Assembly (NCBI GenBank): GCA_965197825.1
Contig: CBDANW010000002.1
Span: forward strand, 1,612,001 to 1,676,000
Source of the DNA: CBDANW01 sp965197825
Lineage (GTDB): Bacteria > Acidobacteriota > Vicinamibacteria > Marinacidobacterales > DATDRI01
DNA: 64,000 bases
Direction of reading: 5' to 3'
Shown here piece by piece: positions 54,767-63,548 of this stretch. Below the pieces are notes generated by a model. The model was not told where the DNA came from. It ran no database searches and saw nothing but the letters and a program-made list of their open reading frames with translations. The position numbers and the translations under genes were made by a program. The stretch's first letter is position 1. Each line of letters begins with the position of its first letter.

Positions 54767-55506
54767 AACGTGTAGACGGCCGGCGCGCCGACGAGATGCG
54801 CCCCATCTCCATCAGCCCCCACTATCTTCGCTACGCGGAAGGATCGGCACTGATTCAAGTTGGGGAGACCAAGGTCATTTGCTCGGCGACGTTGGAGCAG
54901 AAGGTACCGTCCTTCCTCAAAGGATCGGGCAAGGGGTGGATCACGTCCGAGTACGGCATGTTGCCCCGCTCGTCGGCGCAACGGATCTCGCGAGAGTCCA
55001 GCCGCGGTAGAGTTTCGGGACGCACCCAAGAGATCCAGCGTTTGATCGGCCGCTCGCTGCGAGCGGTCGTCGATCTCTCTCAACTGGGAGAGCGGACGAT
55101 CTGGATCGATTGCGATGTGATCCAGGCCGACGGTGGGACACGAACCGCTTCGATCTGCGGTGCCTTCGTTGCCCTCTCGTTGGCGCTCGGCAAAGCAGTC
55201 GAGGAAGGTACGCTTCCGGTCTTCCCCGCCAGGGATTTCGTAGCCGCCACCAGTGTCGGGATCGTGGAAGGCGATTTGCTGCTCGACCTCAACTATCATG
55301 AGGACTCCAACGCCGCGGTGGATATGAACGTCGTGAAGACCGGTGGAGGTAACTTCGTCGAGATCCAGGGCACCGCCGAGTCCGAGCCGTTCGATCAAGA
55401 TCAACTCGCCACGCTTCTCGAGTCGGCACAGAAGGGTATTGCCGAGATGGTGCAGCATCAAAGTGAAGTTCTCGGACCGCTGACTTTCCTTCCTCGCTCC
55501 GTCTGA
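54763..55506 (+). CDS. rph: Ribonuclease PH
   Basis: The 247-residue phosphorolytic exonuclease trims tRNA 3' ends. Typical motifs are GSALIQVGETKVICSATLEQ, GWITSEYGMLPRSSAQRISR, GRTQEIQRLIGRSLRAVVDL and the acidic VVKTGG-type loop (MNVVKTGGGNFVEIQGTAES). Four tRNA genes lie just downstream of the following gene. Confidence 0.95.
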   Translation: MKRVDGRRADEMRPISISPHYLRYAEGSALIQVGETKVICSATLEQKVPSFLKGSGKGWITSEYGMLPRSSAQRISRESSRGRVSGRTQEIQRLIGRSLRAVVDLSQLGERTIWIDCDVIQADGGTRTASICGAFVALSLALGKAVEEGTLPVFPARDFVAATSVGIVEGDLLLDLNYHEDSNAAVDMNVVKTGGGNFVEIQGTAESEPFDQDQLATLLESAQKGIAEMVQHQSEVLGPLTFLPRSV

Positions 55507-55507
55507 C

Positions 55508-56110
55508 TTGAAACTTCTCGTCGCCACCCGCAATCCCGGGAAAATTCGCGAGCAATCTGCCGCCTTGACCGCCTGCGGGGTCGACGTCATTGGGCTCGAC
55601 GACTGGCCGGATTTGCCCCCGCCCATGGAGCCGGGGCCGACGTTTTTGGACAACGCGATCGCCAAGGCGCTCTACTACCACCGCGGCACGAAGCTTCTTG
55701 CGCTTGGGGAAGACTCCGGGCTCGAAGTCGACGCGCTGGGCGGAGACCCGGGCATCTACTCCGCACGCTGGATGGGAGAGGAGACGCCCTATGAGATCAA
55801 GAACGCCAAGCTCATCGAGGCACTAGCCGGACTTCCACCGGAAAAGCGGAAGGCACGTTTCGTCAGCACCGCGGCCATTGCCGATAGCGGCCGGATCGTC
55901 TTCAAGACCGTCGAGAGCTGTGATGGCTTGATCGCCGAGGCACCGCGAGGATCCGGTGGCTTCGGTTATGACCCCATCTTCTTCTACCCACCGATTGGGA
56001 AGTGCTTCGCCGAGCTCACCGCCGAAGAAAAGCGCCTCTACGATCATCGGGGCAAGGCGATGGCCCGAGTGTGCGAGTTTCTTGACCGATCGCGCGAATC
56101 GGCCCTATAA
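55508..56110 (+). CDS. rdgB: XTP/dITP diphosphatase (RdgB/HAM1)
   Basis: The 200-residue pyrophosphatase removes non-canonical purine nucleotides. It starts at a TTG, one base after rph, with KLLVATRNPGKIRE. The family motifs FLDNAIAKALYYH, LALGEDSGLEVDALGG, PGIYSARWMGEE, GSGGFGYDPIFFYP and the histidine-containing YDHRGKAMA are all present. Confidence 0.95.
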   Translation: MKLLVATRNPGKIREQSAALTACGVDVIGLDDWPDLPPPMEPGPTFLDNAIAKALYYHRGTKLLALGEDSGLEVDALGGDPGIYSARWMGEETPYEIKNAKLIEALAGLPPEKRKARFVSTAAIADSGRIVFKTVESCDGLIAEAPRGSGGFGYDPIFFYPPIGKCFAELTAEEKRLYDHRGKAMARVCEFLDRSRESAL

Positions 56111-56123
56111 TAATTGGTTTGCG

Positions 56124-56201
56124 CGGGGCGTAGCGCAGCCTGGTTAGCGCGCCTGCCTTGGGAGCAGGAGGTCGGCAGTTCAAATCTGCCCGCCCCGACC
56201 A
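56124..56201 (+). tRNA. tRNA-Pro (anticodon TGG)
   Basis: Acceptor CGGGGCG pairs with CGCCCCG. The anticodon arm is CCTGC-CTTGGGA-GCAGG. The T arm has GTTCAAATC, and CCA is encoded at the end. Confidence 0.95.
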
Positions 56202-56262
56202 CGTACTCCGCGCGGGTGCCCAGGCAAAGGCGGCCGGAGAGGAAGCCCGCGGAGCGCATCGT

Positions 56263-56339
56263 GCGCCTGTAGCTCAGTTGGATAGAGCAGCGGCCTTCTA
56301 AGCCGCGGGTCAGAGGTTCGAGTCCTCTCAGGCGTGCCA
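56263..56339 (+). tRNA. tRNA-Arg (anticodon TCT)
   Basis: Acceptor GCGCCTG pairs with CAGGCGT. The anticodon arm is GCGGC-CTTCTAA-GCCGC. GTTCGAGTC lies in the T arm and GCCA is encoded at the 3' end. Confidence 0.95.
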
Positions 56340-56346
56340 GACTTGT

Positions 56347-56423
56347 GGTGAGTGTAGCTCAGTTGGTAGAGCGCCGGATTGTGGTTCCGGTGGTCGCGGG
56401 TTCGATCCCCGTCACTCACCCCA
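56347..56423 (+). tRNA. tRNA-His (anticodon GTG)
   Basis: Acceptor GTGAGTG pairs with CACTCAC, with an extra 5' G opposite the discriminator C, a histidine tRNA hallmark. The anticodon arm is CCGGA-TTGTGGT-TCCGG and CCA is encoded. Confidence 0.95.
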
Positions 56424-56597
56424 AATTTCCTACGGCAGTCACCTAAATAGGGTGTCCTCACTCCTCGTTCGGACGCTCGTCGCTTCGGCCGCTCCGCGCC
56501 TACGCGACGGCTGAAGGCTCCCCGGCCGGGCGGCCCTACGGGCCCGCCCAGGATAGTTGCCCCGGCAACGCGGGCGAGCATATAGTTCCCGTCAGGT

Positions 56598-56674
56598 GCG
56601 CCCGTAGCTCAGCTGGATAGAGCGCCAGACTTCGAATCTGGAAGTCGTAGGTTCGAATCCTACCGGGCGTACCA
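56598..56674 (+). tRNA. tRNA-Arg (anticodon TCG)
   Basis: Acceptor GCGCCCG pairs with CGGGCGT. The anticodon arm is CCAGA-CTTCGAA-TCTGG, the T arm has GTTCGAATC, and ACCA ends the gene. It is the last tRNA before the decayed accessory region. Confidence 0.95.
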
Positions 56675-56923
56675 AAACTAAGCGCGCACGCCTCCCGCCA
56701 GTTGCCGACAAAGACGGGGATCGCGAGGTATACAGTTCGGCCTGGTATGGAGGCGGGCGCCAACCTTGCCTCACTTACACTCTTGGCGAAACAAATAAAT
56801 CCGTATTTCTCCGGATATCAGAGCGGGCCTCGAACTGTTAGCCTCCCTGCGCGGGAGGGGTTAGAGCGCAAAATGGCCCAACGCTCGTTCCTTGCTGAAA
56901 CTCTAGCGGAAGGGGGAAGAGAG

Positions 56924-58826
56924 ATGAAACCGTTCAAGACAGCAGTTCCGGCACTCGTTGTTCTGGTACTGGGGGTGACGGTCGCCCCGGTTGCGGCTCA
57001 GGAATTCACGATGGACCCGGCGGCCGAGCCTGAAACCGAATATTCCCCTTATATCAATCAGAGTTTTCCGCAACGGGTATTCTGGGGTGACACGCACGTG
57101 CACACGACCTATTCGCCGGATGCCGGCATGGTCGGCAACTTCAACCTTGGCCCGGCCGATGCTTACCGGTTTGCACGGGGTGAGCAGGTCCAGGCGAACA
57201 ACGGTATGCAGACCAAGCTGGTGCGTCCGCTCGACTTCCTCGTCGTTGCCGACCACTCCGAGTATCAGCAGGGGCTTATGCCAAAGCTGCGCGGCGGCGA
57301 TCCCGAGCTCTTGAAGAACGAGGTTGGTAAGCGTTGGTACAACTGGTTCAAGGAAGGTCCGGAAGGCCAGTATCGAGTGTTTTCTGAGTTTGCCGAGGAT
57401 CTCAACAACAACGCGGGCCGAATTCCGTTCGACAAGATCGCTCGTTCGACCTGGGATCTCATGACCGAGACCGACGACGAGTATGACGATCCCGGCCAAT
57501 TCACGGCCTTTATCGGCTACGAGTGGACGTCAACGCCGCAGGGCAACAACCTGCATCGCGTCGTGATCTTCAAGGATGGCGCCGGTAAAGCCGGTCAAGT
57601 CGTGCCTTTTTCCTCCTTCGACAGCGCCGACCCCGAAGACCTATGGGGCTATCTGGCCGACTATGAAGCCAATACCGGCGGCCGTGCGATAGCCATTCCC
57701 CATAATTCGAATTATCGAATGGTCTGATGTTCGACACCAAAACACTGGATGGGGATCCGCTGACCAGGCAGTACGCGGAGATGCGAATACGTTTCGAGCC
57801 GCTGCACGAGATGACCCAGATGAAAGGGGACAGCGAAACGCATCCGACATTATCCCCGGACGACGAGTTTGCCGATTACGAGACCTGGGACAAGGCCAAT
57901 CTCACCGGTACCCAGGCCACGACGGACGAGATGCTGCCGGGCAACTACGCCCGCTCGGCGCTGAAACTGGGTATGGAGCTCGAGGTCGATCTGGGCATTG
58001 ATCCGTTCAAGCAGGGCTTCATCAGCTCGACGGACTCGCACACCTCGCTCGCCACCGCCGGCGAGAACAATTACTTCGGTAAGGCCTCGCTGATGGAACC
58101 AGGTCCGGAGCGTTGGGAGCACGTTCTCATCGAGTCCCAAACGGACCCCAGCCTGACGAGCTATGCAGCGGAGACGACGGCTTCCGGACTCGCGGCGGTT
58201 TGGGCGAGCGAGAACACACGGGCCGCGTTGTTCGAGGCCATGGAACGCCGCGAAACCTATGCCACGACCGGACCCCGTATGCTCGTGCGCGTCTTCGCAG
58301 GTTGGGACTTCACCCCCGAGGATATCCACCGGTCCGATTTCGCCGAACACGGATACGCGAACGGCACCCCGATGGGCGGAGATCTCACGATGGCACCACA
58401 GGGCAAGGCGCCAAGCTTCGTCATCCGAACCTTGCGCGACCCAGACGGCGCCAATCTGGATCGTGTGCAGGTTATCAAGGGTTGGCTCGATGCCGACGGC
58501 CAGGTCCACGAGCGCATCTACGACGTTGTGTGCGCGGACGAGCGCGGGATCCGTGATCGCCGCTGCGCAAGAGCCCTGGGTAACACGGTTGACGTCGAGA
58601 CAGCGACTTATACGAACACCATCGGTGCCCGCTTTTTTTTGGCTACTGGACGGACCCAGAGTTCGATCCCTTGGAACGTGCCTTTTACTATGTACGAGTC
58701 CTCGAGATTCCGACGCCCCGTTGGACTGCGTATGATGCTGTTCGCTTCAACCTAGACTTGCCCGATGATATCCCGATGGTGCACCAGGAGCGCGCCTACA
58801 GCTCGGCGATCTGGTACACGCCGTAA
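56924..58826 (+). pseudogene. DUF3604 protein gene with two frameshifts
   Basis: The ATG at 56924 opens a signal peptide (VPALVVLVLGVTVAPVAAQE) and the DUF3604 domain, which resembles PHP metal-dependent hydrolases (RVFWGDTHVHTTYSPDAGM, VVADHSEYQQGL). Near 57714 one T is missing, so IPHNSN is followed by a stop instead of the family LSNGLMFDTKTLDG, which continues one base off. A second missing base in an eight-T run (58633-58640) diverts the frame. The true ending (YYVRVLEIPTPRWTAYDAVR, then SSAIWYTP) runs to the TAA at 58826. Repaired, the protein would be about 634 residues. Confidence 0.8.
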
Positions 58827-59027
58827 GCCACGAGTCCTGAACCGCCGAAGGATCGATTCACGCCAAGGTGTCAGCCTCAAGGCGGAGAGTCGAACTGCTC
58901 GCTTGTAGATGCTTTCAATGTGGGCTTGACGGCGACGCCGGCTTCCGGATTCCAGCAGAGTTACCGCCCAGGCGCCCACGCTCGGCGCAGGGAACATCCG
59001 CACCAAACCGGTGCTCGTCGTCGTCGA

Positions 59028-59483
59028 TCAGTAGATCCATCGGGCCGATTGGCCGCCCCTTCTTCTCAAGGTAGAGTCCGGAGACGATAACGATGCCTCC
59101 GGGCGGCCAAGCTTCCCCGATTGAGAGACAAGCCTCAGATAATCGCTCGGTTGTGGAAGCTGCTCCGACGAAGCTGGCATGAACATCAGTAACGACCGGA
59201 ACGCCGCGTCATGCCTCGGACCATCGGGCTCCGGGCTGACATAGAGCTCCGCAATCAAGTCTCGCCAGCGGAGCAGCTCGCGGCGCAGCGTCGCGCGCCG
59301 CTGAACACGGATGGTGAGATCCGTCAGATGCAAGATACGCTCGTAGCAATTGTTCCGGTAGCTGCGATCTTCATGGTGCAACACCTTGGCGGCTCGATTC
59401 ATCTCGTTGCCAATCATGAGGATTTGCTCGAGCGGAAATGTAGACCATCTTTCTTCTGAAATCGACTGGTGCTGCGTTGGCAT
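59028..59483 (-). CDS. Hypothetical 151-residue protein
   Basis: I do not recognise this protein. It is mainly helical and basic, with a coherent middle (EMNRAAKVLHHEDRSYRNNC, then YERILHLTDLTIRVQ). Its ATG directly follows the stop of the frameshifted DUF5674 gene (TAA-ATG), so the two were translated as an operon. It is the only intact member of that operon. Confidence 0.5.
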   Translation of the reverse strand: MPTQHQSISEERWSTFPLEQILMIGNEMNRAAKVLHHEDRSYRNNCYERILHLTDLTIRVQRRATLRRELLRWRDLIAELYVSPEPDGPRHDAAFRSLLMFMPASSEQLPQPSDYLRLVSQSGKLGRPEASLSSPDSTLRRRGGQSARWIY

Positions 59484-59856
59484 TTAGAGCCCCTCACCTC
59501 TCCCGATCAGGTCAAAGGTTACTTCCCGAATCGTCTGGCGGATAGCCTGGTCGGCAACTTCCATCCCGCGATTCCCCTGAGACGGCCGTATGTTGATTAA
59601 GGCCGTGTATTCAATACACTCATCAGGGCCCCGGCCGGGGTAGTAATTAGCCCCCCAAATATCCTGTTGGTCGACTCCCGTGGTTCAAGAGTGCCTGCTC
59701 CGCATCTGCTTGGAGCTCGCCACCAACGGCGACGATCCTTTGCTTCACATCAACCACGTACTTCACCATGTCCCCGAATTGCCCTTCTACTAGACGCCGA
59801 AGCTCATCCGGAGCAATTCTCTGCTTTAGTACGACTATGTCGGCAGGCGTTTCCAT
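59484..59856 (-). pseudogene. DUF5674 gene with one frameshift
   Basis: From the ATG at 59856 the product has the DUF5674 pattern APDELRRLVEGQFGDMVKYV, then VDVKQRIVAVGGELQAD. After NHGS an extra base near 59670-59675 shifts the frame to an early stop. One base away the family continues with QQDIWGANYYPGRGPDECIE and ALINIRPSQGNRGMEVAD to the TAA at 59484. The family has no known function. It lies 6 bases after the remnant of an AbrB-type antitoxin gene. Confidence 0.7.
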
Positions 59857-59862
59857 TCTTGT

Positions 59863-60010
59863 CTAGTCCTCTGGCTCGGGTTGCTCGCGACCGCCCTCCA
59901 TGAAGTCGTCCGAGAACTTGCCCAGGCTCTCGAGAAGGGGAGCCCACGACTTCCTCTTTGGTCGAAGGATCAGAGCGTCTCCACATCAAGTTCCAATGAG
60001 TTACAGAATT
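59863..60010 (-). pseudogene. C-terminal remnant of an AbrB/MazE-type antitoxin gene
   Basis: With one frame change the stretch reads SLELDVETL-ILRPKRKSWA and then LESLGKFSDDFMEGGREQPE to a TAG at 59863. The swapped-hairpin C-terminal part and the FSDDFM...GR.QP tail are typical of AbrB/SpoVT antitoxins. The N-terminal half is missing, and the fragment overlaps the end of the RelE-like relic, which suggests a deletion between two modules. Confidence 0.5.
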
Positions 60011-60243
60011 CGAGCTGGCCAAAAACCCTTTACGTAGACCGTCTCTCGCATGACTCGGTAGTAGACGATCCAATCCCCAGCTAGGAACCAACGGTGGTTT
60101 CGAAGTCGACCCTTCACGCGCACCGGGTACAAACGGGGATCCTGTTGAAGGCGGTCAGCTTTCTCTAGGATGAGCCGGCGGTCCGCTCAGTCATCTCGAT
60201 CAGCGCGTCCCAGAACCGTTTACGGCCAGACGACTTCCGCCAT
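60001..60243 (-). pseudogene. RelE/ParE-type toxin gene, frameshifted
   Basis: The start ATG overlaps the antitoxin stop (ATGA). MAEVVWP is followed by a stop. In other frames one reads RFWDALIEMTERTA, then RLILEKADRLQQDPRLYPVR, GRLRNHRWFLAGDWIVYYRV and VYVKGFWPARIL. This is the RelE/ParE sequence up to the TAA at 60001. At least two frameshifts make it inactive. Confidence 0.65.
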
Positions 60244-60386
60244 CAGTTCGGACGTTTCTTGACCTCAAAGCGCCTCTTCACTTCCTCGTGAGACATCACC
60301 CGGCCGGCTCGGATGTCCTCGTCCGCGGCCTCCATTCTTCGGCGAAACTCTGGGTCCGCCTCGATTTGGTCGAGTCGCGCTTCCAT
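60243..60386 (-). CDS. RelB/Phd-like antitoxin (short)
   Basis: The 47-residue product MEARLDQIEADPEFRRRMEA, then DEDIRAGRVMSHEEVKRRFE, has the C-terminal pattern of antitoxins paired with RelE/ParE toxins. AGGAGG lies 8 bases upstream of the ATG and a TATAAT further up. The toxin gene directly downstream is broken, so the antitoxin is an orphan. Confidence 0.6.
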   Translation of the reverse strand: MEARLDQIEADPEFRRRMEAADEDIRAGRVMSHEEVKRRFEVKKRPN

Positions 60387-60703
60387 ACGGGCTACCTCCT
60401 AACCCACGATTATAGAGGCAGCTGTCGGGAGCTACCACCACTAACCATGAATCGCAGTTCCCCGCAGTGGGGAGATCGTCGAGCCAATTGACGCCCGGCA
60501 TCTCCTGATCTAACTCTGCAAATCACGTAATCTTCCCGACCGAAAAATCCGTAGTTTTACGGATACTAATCTCGTCAGAAAAGTCCGAGAATTCTGTGCC
60601 TTTGTCGATGCGACGGGCTACCGAGGAGTGGGACTTTGACGCACCGGTCAACGTCGGCGCGATCAACTTGATCGTTCGATAAACAGAATCTGGGAGGCGA
60701 AAT
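60387..60703. other. Intergenic region with a small hairpin, no gene seen
   Basis: Between the antitoxin and the DUF6868 gene I see the antitoxin promoter and a perfect ATCCGTA-GTTT-TACGGAT hairpin at 60547-60564, a possible operator. No reading frame is convincing. Confidence 0.35.
60409..60414 (-). promoter_or_regulatory. -10 box of the orphan antitoxin
   Basis: TATAAT on the minus strand, 22 bases before the ATG at 60386, with AGGAGG between them. The -35 is weak. Confidence 0.4.
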
Positions 60704-60949
60704 ATGAGCTCACTTGCAACATTGACAGAATTTCTTGGCTGGTGCACTGCTATCAACTTAGGAATGCTGGTGGTTGCAACCATTTTCGCGGGCCTGATGC
60801 GCGGCATGATCGTGAATATCCATGGCAAATTGTTTGGACTAGGTGAGGCAGAGTTATCACGCCAGTATTTTCAGTATCTAGCGCAATATAAGATTGCCAT
60901 ATTTGTTCTAAATCTCACCCCCTACATTGCTCTGAAAATCATGGCCTAG
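60704..60949 (+). CDS. DUF6868 small membrane protein
   Basis: The 81-residue protein reads SLATLTEFLGWCTAINLGML and has the conserved middle NIHGKLFGLGEAELSRQYFQ and end VLNLTPYIALKIM. It has two membrane helices. The family is unassigned in function and, to my knowledge, most frequent in marine gammaproteobacteria. GGGAGG precedes the ATG. The AT content is higher than in neighbouring core genes, fitting acquisition by transfer. Confidence 0.75.
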   Translation: MSSLATLTEFLGWCTAINLGMLVVATIFAGLMRGMIVNIHGKLFGLGEAELSRQYFQYLAQYKIAIFVLNLTPYIALKIMA

Positions 60950-60967
60950 TTTGTGAGGAGGTTTCGA

Positions 60968-61018
60968 ATGAACTTCGAGCCGACGAGCAGCGAGCCCATT
61001 GCGCTCACCATCCGATGA
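60968..61018 (+). other. Short ORF with strong ribosome binding site, probably a truncated gene
   Basis: GAGGAGG stands 7 bases before an ATG that opens only 16 codons (MNFEPTSSEPIALTIR). It could be a leader peptide or the head of a gene deleted during decay of this region. Confidence 0.3.
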
Positions 61019-61031
61019 AGAGCATTCACAC

Positions 61032-61861
61032 ATGAGAATCAACCATATCACCGGAACCGCCGTCTGCTGCTGGTGTGGGTACTAGCGCCGCGTGCGGCGG
61101 TCTTCGCACAAAATGCTTCGCAGGAACAGGACGAGAGTGCCCTCGCCAAGACGTCCCAGAACCCCGTTGGCGACCTGATCAGCCTGTCGTTTCAGTCGAA
61201 CAACCTCTTCAACATCGGCGAGAACGACCGGATGCGCTCTATCCTCAACATCCAGCCGGTCATTCCCGTCGGGGCAGGACCGGTCAACATCATCAACCGA
61301 GTCATCTTTCCGCTGCTCTATCAGCCGGACATTTCCGAGCCGCGCGGCGGCACGTTCGGCACAAGCGACACGACCTACACGGCCTTTCTCACCCCCAGGA
61401 AACCCGGAAAGCTGATCTGGGGAGCCGGTCCGGTGGTGTTGTTTCCCACTGCTTCAGACGACCAGCTCGGCACGGGTAAGTGGGGCCTCGGACCTTCGGC
61501 GGTGGCGCTCACGATGCGCGGGCCTTGGGTCATCGGCGCTCTCGTCAGCCAGCTCTGGTCGGTGGGGGGCGACGAAGAACGCGCCGACATCAGCAGCTTC
61601 TTGACGCAGTACTTCATCAACTACAACATGGCGGGTGGCTGGTTCCTCACCAGCGCGCCCATCATCACCGCCAACTGGAAGGCCAACGACGGCAACACGT
61701 GGATCGTGCCGTTCGGTGGCGGGTTCGGCAGGGTCTTTCGCGTTGGCAGCCAGGCGATGAACTTCAACACCCAGGTCTTCTACAACGCCGTCCGGCCGGA
61801 CACGGCTCCCAGCGCCAATCTCGAGTGGCGCATTCAGTTGAACTTCTTGTTTCCGAAATAA
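61032..61861 (+). pseudogene. Outer-membrane-type (neuromedin U-like annotated) protein, frameshift in the signal peptide
   Basis: The ATG at 61032 opens MRINHITGTAV, but the hydrophobic core LLLVWVLAPRAAVFAQ continues only one base away (a missing C near 61067). The rest is open to the TAA at 61861. It contains QNPVGDLISLSFQSNNLFNI, RSILNIQPVIPVGAGPVNII and a C-terminal RIQLNFLFPK, beta-rich and typical of a barrel or transporter-like secreted family of unknown role. Without repair the only in-frame start (GTG 61073) would lack a full signal peptide. Confidence 0.65.
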
Positions 61862-61961
61862 AAGCGCGACACGCACAGAGGGTAAATCCTCGGATTCGAC
61901 GCTCCCGCCCTTGAACCCAAGTTGACGAGGCGATACAGTCACAGAGCAAGGAGGAGACTAT

Positions 61962-62591
61962 ATGACCCGGAGATCGGCATGCCTTTTTTCTGCCGTCGTG
62001 GTGACGTGTGCGATTACTGTGTGGAGCGCGGCCGGCCAAACCTTACCGCGAGAGCCCCATACATTCTTCAGTAATCATATCGGGTTCACGGACACGGAGC
62101 TCCGGGACATGGACCATGGCCGGGTGATCACCCAAGGTATTGGAGACCGGGGTGAAAACGGAGGTGGTGGTTTTCGGTGTGGTCTGGATGAATGCCTCCA
62201 TCGAAGACTTCGTGCGTTGGCAACGTGACATCGAGAGCTTCGAAAAGGGTGAGGCTGTTATGGCGATCCAGAAGATCAGCAATCCACCGAAGCTGGCGGA
62301 TTTCGAAACCCTGACTCCCCAGAGAAAGACCTAAACGCCATCCCTAAATGTAGGGTCGGAAAATGTGAGGTCAAGATTGATGACGCAGCCTTGGCGCGCC
62401 TTCAAGAGGGAATCGATTGGTCTGCTCCCGATGCCCACGATCAGGCCAACCGGTTTATCCGCGAGCTGATGTCGGAAGCCACCGAGAGATACCTGGAAAA
62501 CGGTGACCATCTGCTCGGAACCTATCGAGACAAAAAGCGGCTCGTGATTTCAGTTCCTCCCAATGGATTCTTCTGTTCCCAGTTCTACTAG
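61962..62591 (+). pseudogene. Decayed secreted protein gene, at least two frameshifts and a lost 3' end
   Basis: A signal peptide (SACLFSAVVVTCAITVWSAA) starts at 61962. Near 62133 an extra base shifts the frame, and VLETGVKTEVVVFGVVWMNA then IEDFVRWQRDIESFEKG continue one base off. A second shift near 62315 separates LADFETLT from EKDLNAIPKCRVGKCEVKID. The frame then runs to DKKRLVISVPP, after which it enters another gene's signal sequence. I recognise only a widespread pattern of acidobacterial-type secreted proteins, with no known function. Confidence 0.6.
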
Positions 62592-63485
62592 TCCTCTTCT
62601 CCGTTTCCCCCGCGTTCACACAGGAAGAAAGTGACGAGGAGAAACCGCAGAATCTCAAGGAAGCGCTCGCCAAGGGGAAGGGATCCGTTTTTCTCCGCTA
62701 CCGCTACGAGACCGTCGCGGACGACGCGGTCGGAGACAAGCGCGCTCACGCCTCGACACTGCGTACCGTCGTTAGTTACGAGACCCTCCCGTTCAAGGGT
62801 CTCAACCTTTTCTTGGAAGCCGAGAACGTCAGTGTGCTCGGCGATGACGAGCTCTACAACAACGCGGGAGCGGGCGACAAGAACAACGGCGTCACCGATC
62901 GGCCGATGGTGGCCGACCCGGCGCAAACGTCGATCACCGGTGCCTACGTCAAGGCTGCTTTGCCGGACACCCCGATCCTTTTCGGCCGGCAAGAGATGAA
63001 TCGCGACAACCAGCGGTTCATCGGCGCAGTCGGGTGGAGGCAGCACCATCAAACTTTCGACGCAATCAACGCCAGCAACAGTTCCCTCCCGAACACGACC
63101 TTCTCGTACTCGTTTCTCGCTCAGGTGAACCGCGTCGACGGCGGGAGCCGGGATATGAAGGGCAATCTATAATTCACGGAGACTCGCGATTGGGTCGCGT
63201 TGGGAAACCTCCAGCTCTTCGGGTATCTTCTGGACTTCGACGCGCCGAACGACCGTTCGTCGCAGCAGACCTACGGGGGCACTCTCACCGGCAGCCCGAG
63301 CCTCGAATCGGGACTCAAACTCGCGCACACGTAGTGGCGCGAACTACGGGACGAAATTTGATTTCCAGATCCTCTACACGGCTCCCTGGGGCCAGACCTT
63401 CGGCTTCAAGGGAGCGTTCTACAACGCCGACCGCTTCGCCGCGGACACCGACAAACTCTGGGTCTGGACGCAGTATCGGTTCTAG
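62561..63485 (+). pseudogene. Alginate-export-like outer-membrane barrel gene, start lost and internally broken
   Basis: From 62561 the frame reads QWILLFPVLLVLFSVSPAFT, a signal peptide without any start codon. It then reads LFGRQEMNRDNQRFIGAVGW and others until a stop at 63172. Short pieces in other frames follow: RDWVALGNLQLFGYLLDFDA to 63332, then FDFQILYTAPWGQTFGFKGA ending WVWTQYRF. The terminal phenylalanine is the outer-membrane barrel signature. About half of the barrel is missing. The 5' end is joined to the previous pseudogene by a deletion. Confidence 0.65.
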
Positions 63486-63548
63486 AGAACTGCATAAGAG
63501 AGTCGACTGTATGCAACGCGGGGCGGCTGTGGTACTCTTCGCAGCAAT

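Noticed and set aside
58827..59027. Continuation of the DUF3604 operon
   Set aside because: No reading frame with family similarity or a ribosome binding site could be found in these 200 bases.
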